This document shows, piece by piece, positions 8,301 to 15,358 of a DNA stretch of 64,000 nucleotides. Source of the stretch: Lachnospiraceae bacterium (GTDB taxonomy: Bacteria > Bacillota > Clostridia > Lachnospirales > Lachnospiraceae). The stretch is taken from contig SVEK01000006.1 in NCBI GenBank assembly GCA_015057405.1, forward strand, positions 1 to 64,000, written 5' to 3'. The position numbers and the translations under genes were made by a program. Position 1 is the stretch's first letter; each line of letters opens with the position of its first letter. The notes below the pieces were generated by a model. It was not told the DNA's origin. It was given only the letters and a program-made list of their open reading frames with translations, and did not search any database.

Positions 8301-10113
8301 TAAAGAGATTGACATATCATATTATACTGCAAAAACGATTGATGAAGAACCATATCCACAGGATATTTGGGCTAAGGCAAAGTTAATGTGGGATGCTAAT
8401 AACCTTTATGTGTTGGTTGTTGTAGAAGATCAGGATAAATGCAGGAATTCCGGAACTGAAAGTGATGCGGTAGAAGTATTCTTTGATGAAGATGTTTCAG
8501 AGACTGCTTTAAATAGTACGGCATATACAGAAACAGCATTCCAATACAGAGTATTCCAGGATGGAACGGTAGATGAGGTTGATTCTATGAAGAATTATTC
8601 TGTGGCAGGATATAGCGTTAACTCCGGGGCTACTGCAGCCGGAAAGTTTGTAAGCTATGTTGAAGTTCCACAGCCGTCACCGACACCGGCTCCGACAGCT
8701 GCACCGACAGCCAGACCGGATTCGGAAGGATTTAAGGTTACATTTACTACAGATTCCCATGCAACAGTTACCACATATAAAACTCAGGATTATACGGATG
8801 AATCCGGCAAAGCGGTTAATCAAAGTTACGCAATTGCCCGTGATTCTCAAACCGGAGAGGTTGATGTAAGTGGTGATGGACAGGTTAATTATACAATAGT
8901 TATGGATGAGGGCTATGAGATTGCAGATATTGTTATCGGGCCTTCAGGAATGTATAAAAATCATAAAGGTTCTGCTGATACAGGACTTGATAACACTTAC
9001 AGAATCACAAAGATAACCGGAGATATGTCTGTTGCAATTACAACAAAACCAAAAAGTGGTGATTCGGGAAATGATGAACCAAAGTCGGAATTTACAGTTA
9101 CATTTACTAAAGATGATCATGTTAAGGTAACTACGTATATGACTCAGGATTATACCAATGAACTTGGAAAGAAGACTAATCAGTCATCTGCCGTAGCGCG
9201 TGATTCTGTAACAGGAGATGTAGATATTTCAGGTAGTGGACAGGTTAACTTTACATTAGTACCTGATGCCGGTTATGAGATAGTTGATGTCAGTGCAACT
9301 CCGGCGATGTACTTTAAGAATCTTAAGGGACCGGAAGATACAGCATTAGATAATACATATCGATTAACAAAGGTGACGGGAGATGTTAGTGTTGTCATTA
9401 CTTCCCAAAAAGTAGGTGGGGGAAATAATCCGAGTCCTACTAAAACGCCTGAAGGTCAGGTTACAACTCCTACTAAGAAGCCGGATGTAACTGCTGTTCC
9501 TACGCCGACAAAGAAACCGGAACCGACCAAAACTCCTGAGGGAACCAATCCGGAACCGACCAAAACTCCTGAGGGAACCAATCCGGAACCGACCAAGGCT
9601 CCTGACGGAACCAATCCGGAACCGACTAAAGCTCCTGAGGGAACCAATTCGGAACCGACTAAAGCTCCTGACGGAACCAATTCGGAACCGACCAAAGCTC
9701 CTGACGGTATTAATTCGGATACAACGGCTAATCCATCGGGTAATGGACAAAATAACTCAGGAACACAGTTGCCGACAGATAATACCGGTATTACAAATAA
9801 CGCAGGTAGTACGGATAATGATGTTAATCCTGTAAAACTTGGTAAACCGCGTATTACTGTTAAGAAGAAAGGCGGAAAAAAGGCAAAGATAAGTTGGAAG
9901 AAAGTTGCAGGTGCAAATAGATATGAATTGCAGTATTCTCTGAAGTCTAACTTTAAGAAGGGACTCAAAAAAATAATTCTTAAAAAGACATCTGTTACAA
10001 TTAAGAATCTGAAAAAAGGTAAAGTGTATTATTTCAGAGTAAGGGGTATTGCAAAAAATGGCGGAAAGAATATTTATGGAAAGTACTCGTCTAAGAAAAA
10101 AATAAAAATTTAA
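5308..10113 (+). CDS. Surface CotH-type kinase with CBM9-like modules
   Basis: A 1601-residue exported protein. In order: a signal or anchor helix (FLLMFAICLVLVFVTYAGI, about 13-31); a chitobiase C-terminal-like domain (about 40-100, STIYYTTDGSVPV); a CotH kinase-like domain (about 155-590) with HGGYTRREAQKSL, NLTEKYSDD, NNNDWW and LFDTEW; a bacterial-repeat-like domain (about 620-690); CBM9-like pieces (about 694-1106); two copies of an unrecognised domain (1142-1248 and 1262-1368); a six-unit PEPTK repeat linker; and the basic Fn3-like module. The family precedent is Bacillus CotH, an atypical protein kinase; kinase activity here is inferred. The start at 5308 follows GGAAGGGA; the in-frame ATG at 5260 has no ribosome site. 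It could instead serve mainly as a substrate-binding adhesin. Confidence 0.85.
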   Translation: MNKKILIFKQKRFLLMFAICLVLVFVTYAGINYGDLFSHAESEEVLTFSKDSGCYDERFELSISAPEGSTIYYTTDGSVPVKGKEGTKQYTGSITVDNLLGTSLLLSNAENAAKYCEDGSYSPDASKLDRATVIRAIAVNDIGVSSPVSTRTYFINNDIASKYNGCPVMSIVTDPDNLLNDDSGIYVLGSKYKTSQDILDANFMNKGKEWERAAHMEFFDEQGNKALSQGIGIRIHGGYTRREAQKSLNIYFRDEYDYGKKSLKGYELIPGSVKTYYQNTGSADDAVKDKYSKVMVRNGGNDAGEGKYRDVFIQKMVEGRAFTTQSSRPCMVYLNGEYWGIYNLTEKYSDDYLEEEFDVNKNNVIMYKNFEIDEGETLDPEGAELAELEALGDLDMTIEANYKKFQDIVDIDSYVDYYATEIYINNNDWWSGESADTPRNNIQFWKVADPSSEDPNNPYADGKWRYMLFDTEWSTNIYGGWKQEANWDYDSILNHAMGADNGYNGDPIFIALMENSDFRKRMTNTILDLRNWNYEYSHCMPVLEQLRDEYKGYNEKHKVRWNSGNADAGYNGIKTFIQNRPGYVLGMLEDNMDEITESDRVNVFLSAKASGDVNLNNAIKINTIMPDIANGWSGTYYKDYPITVRANAPEGYVFAGWELNGCEAVNSLAYETEVTLTSGNASIKASYVKIGEDMEIVTGADKGYIVEYVVPFATKKQSGDKVGFEVQINDCTEGSRYGTLNLFATNSPYNSGEEFGTIILDANESSANVSNDSIKAVATDKKIIADGIIEDAWSKAPSVSLNNYQTAAGTKHCNASAKFLWDADNLYVMVITEDEDMCVNDNTYESDSVEIFFDEDALNPVEYDSDMFQYRTLFNGTNEWGKLPENPIAYNVVTAAKRTGYQVEYKIPFKNAKTNNDKVSFEVQVINSISSYTEGRVGKLTMFGAASAFNNRNQFGMINLCDSYPSGSAGIDEGNAYALKVSKEITIDGICDSEWNNAKEIDISYYTAKTIDEEPYPQDIWAKAKLMWDANNLYVLVVVEDQDKCRNSGTESDAVEVFFDEDVSETALNSTAYTETAFQYRVFQDGTVDEVDSMKNYSVAGYSVNSGATAAGKFVSYVEVPQPSPTPAPTAAPTARPDSEGFKVTFTTDSHATVTTYKTQDYTDESGKAVNQSYAIARDSQTGEVDVSGDGQVNYTIVMDEGYEIADIVIGPSGMYKNHKGSADTGLDNTYRITKITGDMSVAITTKPKSGDSGNDEPKSEFTVTFTKDDHVKVTTYMTQDYTNELGKKTNQSSAVARDSVTGDVDISGSGQVNFTLVPDAGYEIVDVSATPAMYFKNLKGPEDTALDNTYRLTKVTGDVSVVITSQKVGGGNNPSPTKTPEGQVTTPTKKPDVTAVPTPTKKPEPTKTPEGTNPEPTKTPEGTNPEPTKAPDGTNPEPTKAPEGTNSEPTKAPDGTNSEPTKAPDGINSDTTANPSGNGQNNSGTQLPTDNTGITNNAGSTDNDVNPVKLGKPRITVKKKGGKKAKISWKKVAGANRYELQYSLKSNFKKGLKKIILKKTSVTIKNLKKGKVYYFRVRGIAKNGGKNIYGKYSSKKKIKI
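8731..9411 (+). repeat. Tandem 107-residue unknown domain within the CotH protein
   Basis: Bases 8731-9051 and 9091-9411 encode two copies of one domain, 360 bases apart. Shared landmarks are VTFTxDxHxxVTTY, TQDYT, GQVNxT, GYEI and LDNTYRxTKxTGDxSVxIT. They are separated by a short Gly/Asp/Pro linker. The domain is not one I can name; its position next to CBM9-like modules suggests a binding role. Confidence 0.8.
9517..9714 (+). repeat. Six 33-bp tandem repeats (PEPTKxPxGTN linker)
   Basis: Units begin at 9517, 9550, 9583, 9616, 9649 and 9682, each exactly 33 bases and in frame. Each encodes P/S-EPTK-T/A-P-E/D-GTN. The first two differ little from each other and the later ones drift (PEPTKAP, SEPTKAP), suggesting slippage-driven growth. 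They form a Pro/Thr spacer before the C-terminal basic module. Confidence 0.95.
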
Positions 10114-10165
10114 TTCATTCAAAAAGTGTATGATTAATAAATAAAAATAAGAGTATAATTTGTAC

Positions 10166-10194
10166 TTGACAAAGGCTGTAATATTATATATACT
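10166..10194 (+). promoter_or_regulatory. Sigma-A-type promoter of the ylxM-ffh operon
   Basis: A perfect TTGACA at 10166-10171, a 17-base spacer and TATACT at 10189-10194. Transcription should begin near 10201, just within the hairpin that follows. Confidence 0.85.
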
Positions 10195-10227
10195 ACCACC
10201 TGTAAAGAAAAAAACTTTACAGGTGGT
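10195..10227 (+). promoter_or_regulatory. 13-bp hairpin covering the ylxM ribosome site
   Basis: ACCACCTGTAAAG (10195-10207) pairs with CTTTACAGGTGGT (10215-10227) around a run of seven A. The ylxM ribosome site AGGTGGTG (10221-10228) lies in the right arm, 7 bases from the ATG. A short T run follows, so the hairpin may also serve as the terminator of the upstream CotH gene. A transcript starting near 10201 would keep about nine of the pairs. Confidence 0.7.
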
Positions 10228-10235
10228 GTCTTTTT

Positions 10236-10625
10236 ATGGATGGTATAGATAATTCTTCGCCGGATATAAAGTACGAATACGTATTATTGTTTGATTTTTA
10301 TGGTGCTCTGCTTAAGGATAAGAATTATGTTATCTTTGAAGATTATACATGTAATGACATGTCGTTGTCTGAGATTGCAGTTGAGCAGGGGATTACAAGG
10401 CAGGGTGTAAGAGACTCGATTAACAGATCAGCTAAAAAACTTATTGATTGTGAGAATAAGCTTGGTTTGATTAAAAGATTTGAAATGGCAAAGAGCATGG
10501 TACAGACTGTCAAGGATGAGATTCAGCAGATTAGAATGATTGATTTTGATGACGCCACACAGGATATTGAACCGCATCTGATTGCAATAGATAATGTGGC
10601 TAATAGTATATTGGATGAGTTATAG
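10236..10625 (+). CDS. ylxM: YlxM-type SRP-associated HTH protein
   Basis: 129 residues of the YlxM/UPF0122 family, a small helix-turn-helix protein encoded just before ffh in Firmicutes and reported to associate with the signal recognition particle. The sigma-factor-like HTH is visible at about residues 43-70 (MSLSEIAVEQGITRQGVRDSI), followed by an acidic helical tail. Start ATG lies 7 bases after AGGTGGTG. It is the first gene of the ffh operon, 31 bases before ffh. The ribosome site is held in a hairpin (10195-10227), so its translation may respond to RNA structure. Confidence 0.93.
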   Translation: MDGIDNSSPDIKYEYVLLFDFYGALLKDKNYVIFEDYTCNDMSLSEIAVEQGITRQGVRDSINRSAKKLIDCENKLGLIKRFEMAKSMVQTVKDEIQQIRMIDFDDATQDIEPHLIAIDNVANSILDEL

Positions 10626-10656
10626 ATTGTCAGTATGAAGTAATGAGGAGGATATT

Positions 10657-12003
10657 ATGGCATTTGATAACCTTACAGAAAAACTTCAGAATGTATTTAA
10701 GAACCTAAGAGGTAAGGGACGTCTTACTGAAGAGGATGTTAAGATAGCGCTTAAGGAAGTTAAGATGGCTTTACTGGAAGCTGATGTTAACTTCAAGGTA
10801 GTTAAGAGTTTTATTAAAGCAGTTACAGAAAAAGCAACCGGTCAGGATGTTTTGAATAGTTTGACACCCGGTCAGACAGTTATTAAGTATGTTAATGAAG
10901 AAATGGTTAACCTTATGGGTGGTCAAACAACTCCGTTAGCATTACAACCAACCAATGAGATTACTGTTATTATGATGTGTGGTCTTCAAGGTGCAGGTAA
11001 AACAACAACAATTGCAAAACTGGCGGGACAACTCAAATCAAAAGGCAGAAGTCCTTTGCTTGTGGCCTGTGATATATATAGACCGGCAGCTATTGACCAG
11101 CTTGAGAAAAATGGTGCAAAGCAGGGAGTTCCTGTTTTTTCCCTGGGAACCAATAATAAGCCGCTTGATATTGCTAAAGCAGCATATGAACATGCCCGTA
11201 AAAATAACAACAATGTTTTGATTATAGATACTGCCGGAAGACTTCATATCGATGAAGATATGATGGGTGAGCTTGAAGAGATTAAGAATAATATTACGGT
11301 TCATCAGACAATCCTTGTAGTAGATGCAATGACCGGTCAGGATGCAGTTAATGTATCAACTACATTTAATGAAAAACTTGAGATTGATGGTGTTATTCTT
11401 ACTAAGCTTGATGGTGATGCAAGAGGTGGTGCTGCGTTATCGATAAGAGCGGTAACCGGTAAACCGATTCTGTTTGTTGGTATGGGTGAAAAACTGTCAG
11501 ATCTTGAGCAATTTTATCCGGACAGAATGGCTTCAAGAATACTGGGTATGGGGGATATACTAACCCTGATAGAGAAAGCTGAAGCAGAGATTGATGAAGA
11601 AAAAGCCCGGGATATGGAGAAAAAGCTTCGAAAAGCTGAGTTTAATTTTGAAGATTATCTTGAACAGATGCAACAGATGAAAAAAATGGGAGGATTAACC
11701 AGTATACTAAGTATGCTTCCGGGGATGGGACTTCCGTCCAATTTGGACATAGATGATTCGGCATTGTCAAAAGTTGAATCAATTATATATTCAATGACAA
11801 AAGAAGAAAGACTAAAACCCTCAATACTTAATCCTTCGAGAAAGCAAAGAATTGCTAAAGGTGCCGGCGTTGATATAAGCGAAGTAAACAGACTTGTTAA
11901 ACAGTTTGAACAGGGCAAAAAAATGATGAAACAGATGAGTGGTATGATGTCCGGCAAGAAGGGTAAAAGAGGTTTGTTTGGTAAGATGCCGTTTGGCATG
12001 TAA
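10657..12003 (+). CDS. ffh: Signal recognition particle protein Ffh
   Basis: 448 residues, the GTPase that binds signal peptides on emerging chains and delivers ribosomes to FtsY at the membrane. The N domain (1-90) is followed by the G domain with GLQGAGKTT (P-loop, about 109), DIYRPAA, DTAGRLH and TKLDGDARGG. The methionine-rich M domain (about 300-448) binds 4.5S RNA and signal peptides; it contains GMGLPSNLDID and a Met/Lys/Gly-rich end. RBS GAGGAGG. Length and order are typical. Exporting the many secreted enzymes encoded nearby would depend on this route. Confidence 0.98.
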   Translation: MAFDNLTEKLQNVFKNLRGKGRLTEEDVKIALKEVKMALLEADVNFKVVKSFIKAVTEKATGQDVLNSLTPGQTVIKYVNEEMVNLMGGQTTPLALQPTNEITVIMMCGLQGAGKTTTIAKLAGQLKSKGRSPLLVACDIYRPAAIDQLEKNGAKQGVPVFSLGTNNKPLDIAKAAYEHARKNNNNVLIIDTAGRLHIDEDMMGELEEIKNNITVHQTILVVDAMTGQDAVNVSTTFNEKLEIDGVILTKLDGDARGGAALSIRAVTGKPILFVGMGEKLSDLEQFYPDRMASRILGMGDILTLIEKAEAEIDEEKARDMEKKLRKAEFNFEDYLEQMQQMKKMGGLTSILSMLPGMGLPSNLDIDDSALSKVESIIYSMTKEERLKPSILNPSRKQRIAKGAGVDISEVNRLVKQFEQGKKMMKQMSGMMSGKKGKRGLFGKMPFGM

Positions 12004-12056
12004 CAATGTTAATTCTATACATTTTATAGATAGTTTATTATAAGGAGGTGACATTA

Positions 12057-12305
12057 ATGGCAGTTAAAATCAGATTAAGAAGAATGGGTAAGAAAAGAGC
12101 TCCTTTCTACAGAGTAGTTGTGGCTGATTCACGTTCTCCAAGAGATGGTAAGTTTATCGCTGAGATTGGAACATATGATCCTAACCAGGAACCAGCTATG
12201 TTCAAGGTTGATGAGGAAGCAGCTAAGAAGTGGATATCTAATGGTGCTAAACCAACTGAGACAGTTGCAAGATTATTCAAACAGTCAGGAGTACTCGGAG
12301 AGTAA
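12057..12305 (+). CDS. rpsP: Ribosomal protein S16
   Basis: 82 residues of 30S protein S16 ([20 protein letters not shown] at the N-terminus). The ATG at 12057 lies 6 bases after AAGGAGG; the in-frame GTG at 12048 is within the ribosome site and is rejected. It lies between ffh and khpA as in other Firmicutes. Confidence 0.98.
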   Translation: MAVKIRLRRMGKKRAPFYRVVVADSRSPRDGKFIAEIGTYDPNQEPAMFKVDEEAAKKWISNGAKPTETVARLFKQSGVLGE

Positions 12306-12357
12306 TACTAAGACAGTCCGTAAGTTATCATCATGGTCGGAGTTTTGATTTATTTAG

Positions 12358-12387
12358 TCTCGGAAAGAGTGAAATCTCTTGCCGAGA
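12358..12387 (+). other. Hairpin between rpsP and khpA
   Basis: TCTCGG-A-AAGAG pairs with CTCTT-G-CCGAGA around a TGAAAT loop, with one A/G mismatch. No T tract follows, so it is more likely a processing or stability element within the operon mRNA than a terminator. Confidence 0.6.
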
Positions 12388-12430
12388 TGGTATCTCCGGC
12401 AGATGATTATTACGTGAGATTGGAGGAAAA

Positions 12431-12661
12431 ATGAAAGAGCTAGTTGAAGTGATTGCAAAATCACTGGTTGATAACCCGGACGGAGTTAATGTTGTTGAAA
12501 ATGAAACTCCAAAAGGAACTGTTGTTGAACTTACAGTTGATGCCTCAGATATGGGGAAAGTCATTGGAAAACAAGGACGTATTGCCAAGGCTCTTAGAAC
12601 TGTTGTTAAAGCAGCAGCTTCAAAAGAGGATAAGAAAGTTATTGTAGAAATTCAACAGTGA
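12431..12661 (+). CDS. khpA: KH-domain RNA-binding protein KhpA
   Basis: 76 residues consisting of one KH domain with the GxxG loop in GKVIGKQGRIAKALR. The family (YlqC/KhpA) binds RNA, often with KhpB/Jag, and affects cell elongation and sRNA-related regulation in Gram-positives. Start ATG follows TGGAGGAA. Its place between rpsP and rimM is conserved in Firmicutes. Confidence 0.95.
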   Translation: MKELVEVIAKSLVDNPDGVNVVENETPKGTVVELTVDASDMGKVIGKQGRIAKALRTVVKAAASKEDKKVIVEIQQ

Positions 12662-12745
12662 TGTTCTAATTATACGGGTGCCATTTGCATTAGAGTTATG
12701 ATGTAATTGTGCATCCGGTTTTTGTTTTTATAGTTATACATTTCG

Positions 12746-12828
12746 TGGAACATTGTGATAGTTATGTGGAATGCAGTGTCAATTAGTGGAATGTTGTGGT
12801 AAATAGTAGAATGTTTGTTTAATGCAAA
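12746..12828 (+). repeat. Four degenerate direct repeats with 20-21 base period
   Basis: TGGAA at 12746, 12767 and 12787 and TAGAA at 12807 each start a related unit of about 20 bases (TGGAATGTTGTG-like). They lie in the gap before rimM. The period is close to two turns of the DNA helix. Confidence 0.7.
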
Positions 12829-12852
12829 TTGTATATAATTAGGAGAAATAAT

Positions 12853-13392
12853 TTGAAAGTTGATAAAGAAGAATTACTTAGAGTAGGAACGTATGTTAAT
12901 ACACACGGAGTAAGAGGCGAGATAAAAATATATCCTCATACTGACGATGTGTCCAGATTTTCTGATCTTGATTATTTTTACCTTGATACAAAAAAAGATG
13001 GGCTTGTTAAGTATGAGATTAAAGGTGTTAAATATTTTAAAAATATGGCAATCCTAAAACTTGTCGGAATTGATAATATTAATGATATTGAAAAGTATAA
13101 GGGCAGTGATTTGCTTATAACAAGGGAACAGGCCGTACCACTTGAAGAAGGTGAGTATTTTCTTTGTGATATAATTGGTGCAAAAGTGATTACGGATGAG
13201 GATAGAGAACTTGGTGTGATTAAAGATGTAATTCAGACAGGTGCTAATGATGTATATATTGTAAAACAACAAAATGGGAAAGAAGTTCTTCTGCCTGTTA
13301 TACCACAATGTATACTTGATATTAATACAGAAGAAGGAATTGTTAAAGCTCATATTATGCCGGGACTTCTTGATCCGGTTAGTGCTGAATAA
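12853..13392 (+). CDS. rimM: Ribosome maturation factor RimM
   Basis: 179 residues. RimM binds S19 and helps mature the 30S head. The N-terminal RimM barrel begins LLRVGTYVNTHGVRGEIKI; the C-terminal PRC barrel includes EGEYFLCDIIGAKV and LPVIPQCILDIN. A TTG at 12853 is chosen as start because AGGAGA lies 6 bases upstream; the alternative TTG at 12829 would read through that ribosome site. The preceding intergenic stretch carries the helical-period repeats at 12746. Followed after 16 bases by trmD. Confidence 0.95.
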   Translation: MKVDKEELLRVGTYVNTHGVRGEIKIYPHTDDVSRFSDLDYFYLDTKKDGLVKYEIKGVKYFKNMAILKLVGIDNINDIEKYKGSDLLITREQAVPLEEGEYFLCDIIGAKVITDEDRELGVIKDVIQTGANDVYIVKQQNGKEVLLPVIPQCILDINTEEGIVKAHIMPGLLDPVSAE

Positions 13393-13408
13393 CAGGTAAG
13401 GATTGATT

Positions 13409-14140
13409 ATGAATTATTATGTGTTGAGTTTATTTCCTGAGATGATTGAAGCGGGAATGAAAACTAGTATAACCGGAAGAGCAATTGAACAGGGAATTAT
13501 TAATCTATATTCCATTAATATACGGGATTATTCGAAACGTAAGCACAATCAGGTGGATGACTATCCATACGGTGGTGGTGCCGGAATGGTTATGCAGGCA
13601 GAACCAATATGTCTTGCATGTGAAGATATACGTAACAGAATTGGCAGAAGTCCCCGAATAGTATATATGACACCTCAGGGAAGAGTGTTTAATCAAAATA
13701 TTGCCAAAGAATTGGCAAAAGAAGAAGAACTTGTTCTTTTGTGTGGTCATTATGAGGGGATTGATGAGAGAGTTATTGAAAAAGAAGTAACCGACTGTAT
13801 TTCGATTGGTGATTATGTTCTTACCGGTGGAGAGCTTCCGGCAATGGTAGTTATGGATGCTGTTTCAAGGATGGTACCTGGAGTATTAACCAATGAAGAT
13901 TCGGGAGCTGATGAAAGTTTTGAAGGGGACTTGCTTGAATATCCTCAATATACAAGACCACAGGAATATGAAGGGATGTCTGTTCCTGAGATACTTCTTT
14001 CAGGTCATCATGCTAATATAGAAAAGTGGAGAAGGGAACAATCATTGCTTCGTACGGCAAAATGGCGTCCGGATTTGTTAGAAAAGGCAGAATTATCAAA
14101 AAAAGATATTGAGTTCCTGAAAAAAACACTTGCAGAATGA
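13409..14140 (+). CDS. trmD: tRNA (guanine-37-N1)-methyltransferase TrmD
   Basis: 243 residues. TrmD methylates G37 next to the anticodon of tRNAs reading CNN/CGG-type codons and prevents frameshifting. The knotted SPOUT fold is seen in [22 protein letters not shown] and [15 protein letters not shown]. The ATG at 13409 is chosen over the TTG at 13403 because of its spacing from AGGTAAGG. Confidence 0.98.
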   Translation: MNYYVLSLFPEMIEAGMKTSITGRAIEQGIINLYSINIRDYSKRKHNQVDDYPYGGGAGMVMQAEPICLACEDIRNRIGRSPRIVYMTPQGRVFNQNIAKELAKEEELVLLCGHYEGIDERVIEKEVTDCISIGDYVLTGGELPAMVVMDAVSRMVPGVLTNEDSGADESFEGDLLEYPQYTRPQEYEGMSVPEILLSGHHANIEKWRREQSLLRTAKWRPDLLEKAELSKKDIEFLKKTLAE

Positions 14141-14242
14141 TAATATGTATGGTAAACTAGAAAAGCTGTGAAAAATAGATGGTCCGCTGTTTTAGTTATG
14201 TGCTGATTCAAGAACATCAAGAATAATTAGGAGGATGCACAG

Positions 14243-14590
14243 ATGAACGATATTATTAAGAAAATTGAAGACGCTCAGCTTAAAGCTGAAGTACCTGAAT
14301 TTAATGTTGGTGATACTGTAAAAGTATACGCTAAGATTAAGGAAGGTAACAGAGAGAGAATCCAGGTATTCGAAGGTACTGTTATTAAGAGACAGAATGG
14401 TGGAGCAAGAGAGACTTTCACTGTACGTAAGTTCTCAAACGGTGTTGGTGTTGAGAAGTCATGGCCACTTCACTCTCCGTTAGTTGAGAAGATTGAGGTT
14501 GTTAGACTTGGTAAGGTTAGAAGAGCTAGACTTTATTATTTAAGAGACCGTGTTGGTAAGGCTGCTAAGGTAAAAGAAAGAGTTAAGTAA
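14243..14590 (+). CDS. rplS: Ribosomal protein L19
   Basis: 115 residues of 50S protein L19, with the family signature region [13 protein letters not shown] and [21 protein letters not shown], 7 bases before the ATG. It is the last gene of the ylxM-ffh operon and is followed by a strong terminator. Confidence 0.98.
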   Translation: MNDIIKKIEDAQLKAEVPEFNVGDTVKVYAKIKEGNRERIQVFEGTVIKRQNGGARETFTVRKFSNGVGVEKSWPLHSPLVEKIEVVRLGKVRRARLYYLRDRVGKAAKVKERVK

Positions 14591-14618
14591 TTTTAATTTT
14601 TAATACCTGATAATAATT

Positions 14619-14644
14619 AGGGGACATTTCGATGTCCCCTTTGT
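14619..14644 (+). terminator. Terminator after rplS
   Basis: AGGGGACAT and ATGTCCCCT pair around a TTCG tetraloop, followed by TTGTGTT. It closes the ylxM-rplS operon. Confidence 0.9.
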
Positions 14645-14678
14645 GTTATAATTATTCTGTCGGGAAGCGGTGTGGTGT

Positions 14679-15284
14679 ATGAAAAGAAAAAAAGTCTATA
14701 TAAAAAATAAGAAATATTCCGGTCTGGCAACATCAGATAGCAATAGCCGGAAAAAGAAAAGACGAATATTACTTGAAATAATTTTATATTTTTTTGAAAT
14801 AGTATTAGTTATCGGATTTGCTTATGCATTGGTTAACTATGGTTTTATCCGCAGTTCAATGGTGGGAGATTCCATGGTTGGGACTTTAAATAATGGAGAC
14901 GAAGTAATCATTAATAAATTGGTTTATCGTATGTCTTCACCGAAAAGAAATGATATCGTAGCATATAGTAAAAATCTTGGTCATGGTAACATTTCATTTA
15001 AGCGCGTAATAGGATTGCCCGGAGAAAAAGTGCTTATTAAAGAAGGAAAGGTGTTTATTGACGGAGAAGAACTGATTGAGGATATAGAAGTTGAGCCAAT
15101 GAAAACCGGTGGGCTCGCTGAAGAGGAGATAACATTAGAGGAAAATGAATTTTTTCTTTTAGGAGATAATCGTAATAAAAGTGAAGACAGCAGATTTTCG
15201 GAAATAGGAACGATTGTAAGGAAAGAGATAATAGGTAAAGTTTGGATTAAGTTGAAACCATTTGGTTTTGTTAATAATAATTAG
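14679..15284 (+). CDS. lepB: Signal peptidase I (first copy)
   Basis: 201 residues, a membrane serine protease that removes signal peptides. After a basic cytoplasmic N-terminus there is one membrane helix (IILYFFEIVLVIGFAYALV). Catalytic S65 is in GDSMVGTL and the general base K108 in FKRVIGLPGE. The conserved box FLLGDNRNKSEDSR follows. The ATG at 14679 is preferred; an in-frame GTG at 14670 is possible since the ribosome site is weak. It lies between rplS and rbgA. A second, differently built signal peptidase lies just after rbgA. Confidence 0.95.
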   Translation: MKRKKVYIKNKKYSGLATSDSNSRKKKRRILLEIILYFFEIVLVIGFAYALVNYGFIRSSMVGDSMVGTLNNGDEVIINKLVYRMSSPKRNDIVAYSKNLGHGNISFKRVIGLPGEKVLIKEGKVFIDGEELIEDIEVEPMKTGGLAEEEITLEENEFFLLGDNRNKSEDSRFSEIGTIVRKEIIGKVWIKLKPFGFVNNN

Positions 15285-15358
15285 TATATTTTATATTAAA
15301 AGCAGTAGATTTTATTTACTTGTAATAAAATTGATGCATTAAAATGAGGTGGATTGGT

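Noticed and set aside
9517-9714. Regular 33-bp repeats that might suggest a CRISPR array.
   Set aside because: There are no spacers; the units are directly joined, in frame and encode a Pro/Thr linker.
9364-9968. Long minus-strand open frames opposite the CotH repeat region.
   Set aside because: They are repeats read on the wrong strand (RFRIGS- and LVGSELVPSGA-type periodic peptides) without ribosome sites.
14141-14242. Possible L19 leader RNA before rplS.
   Set aside because: I could not find a convincing stem structure in the 102-base gap.
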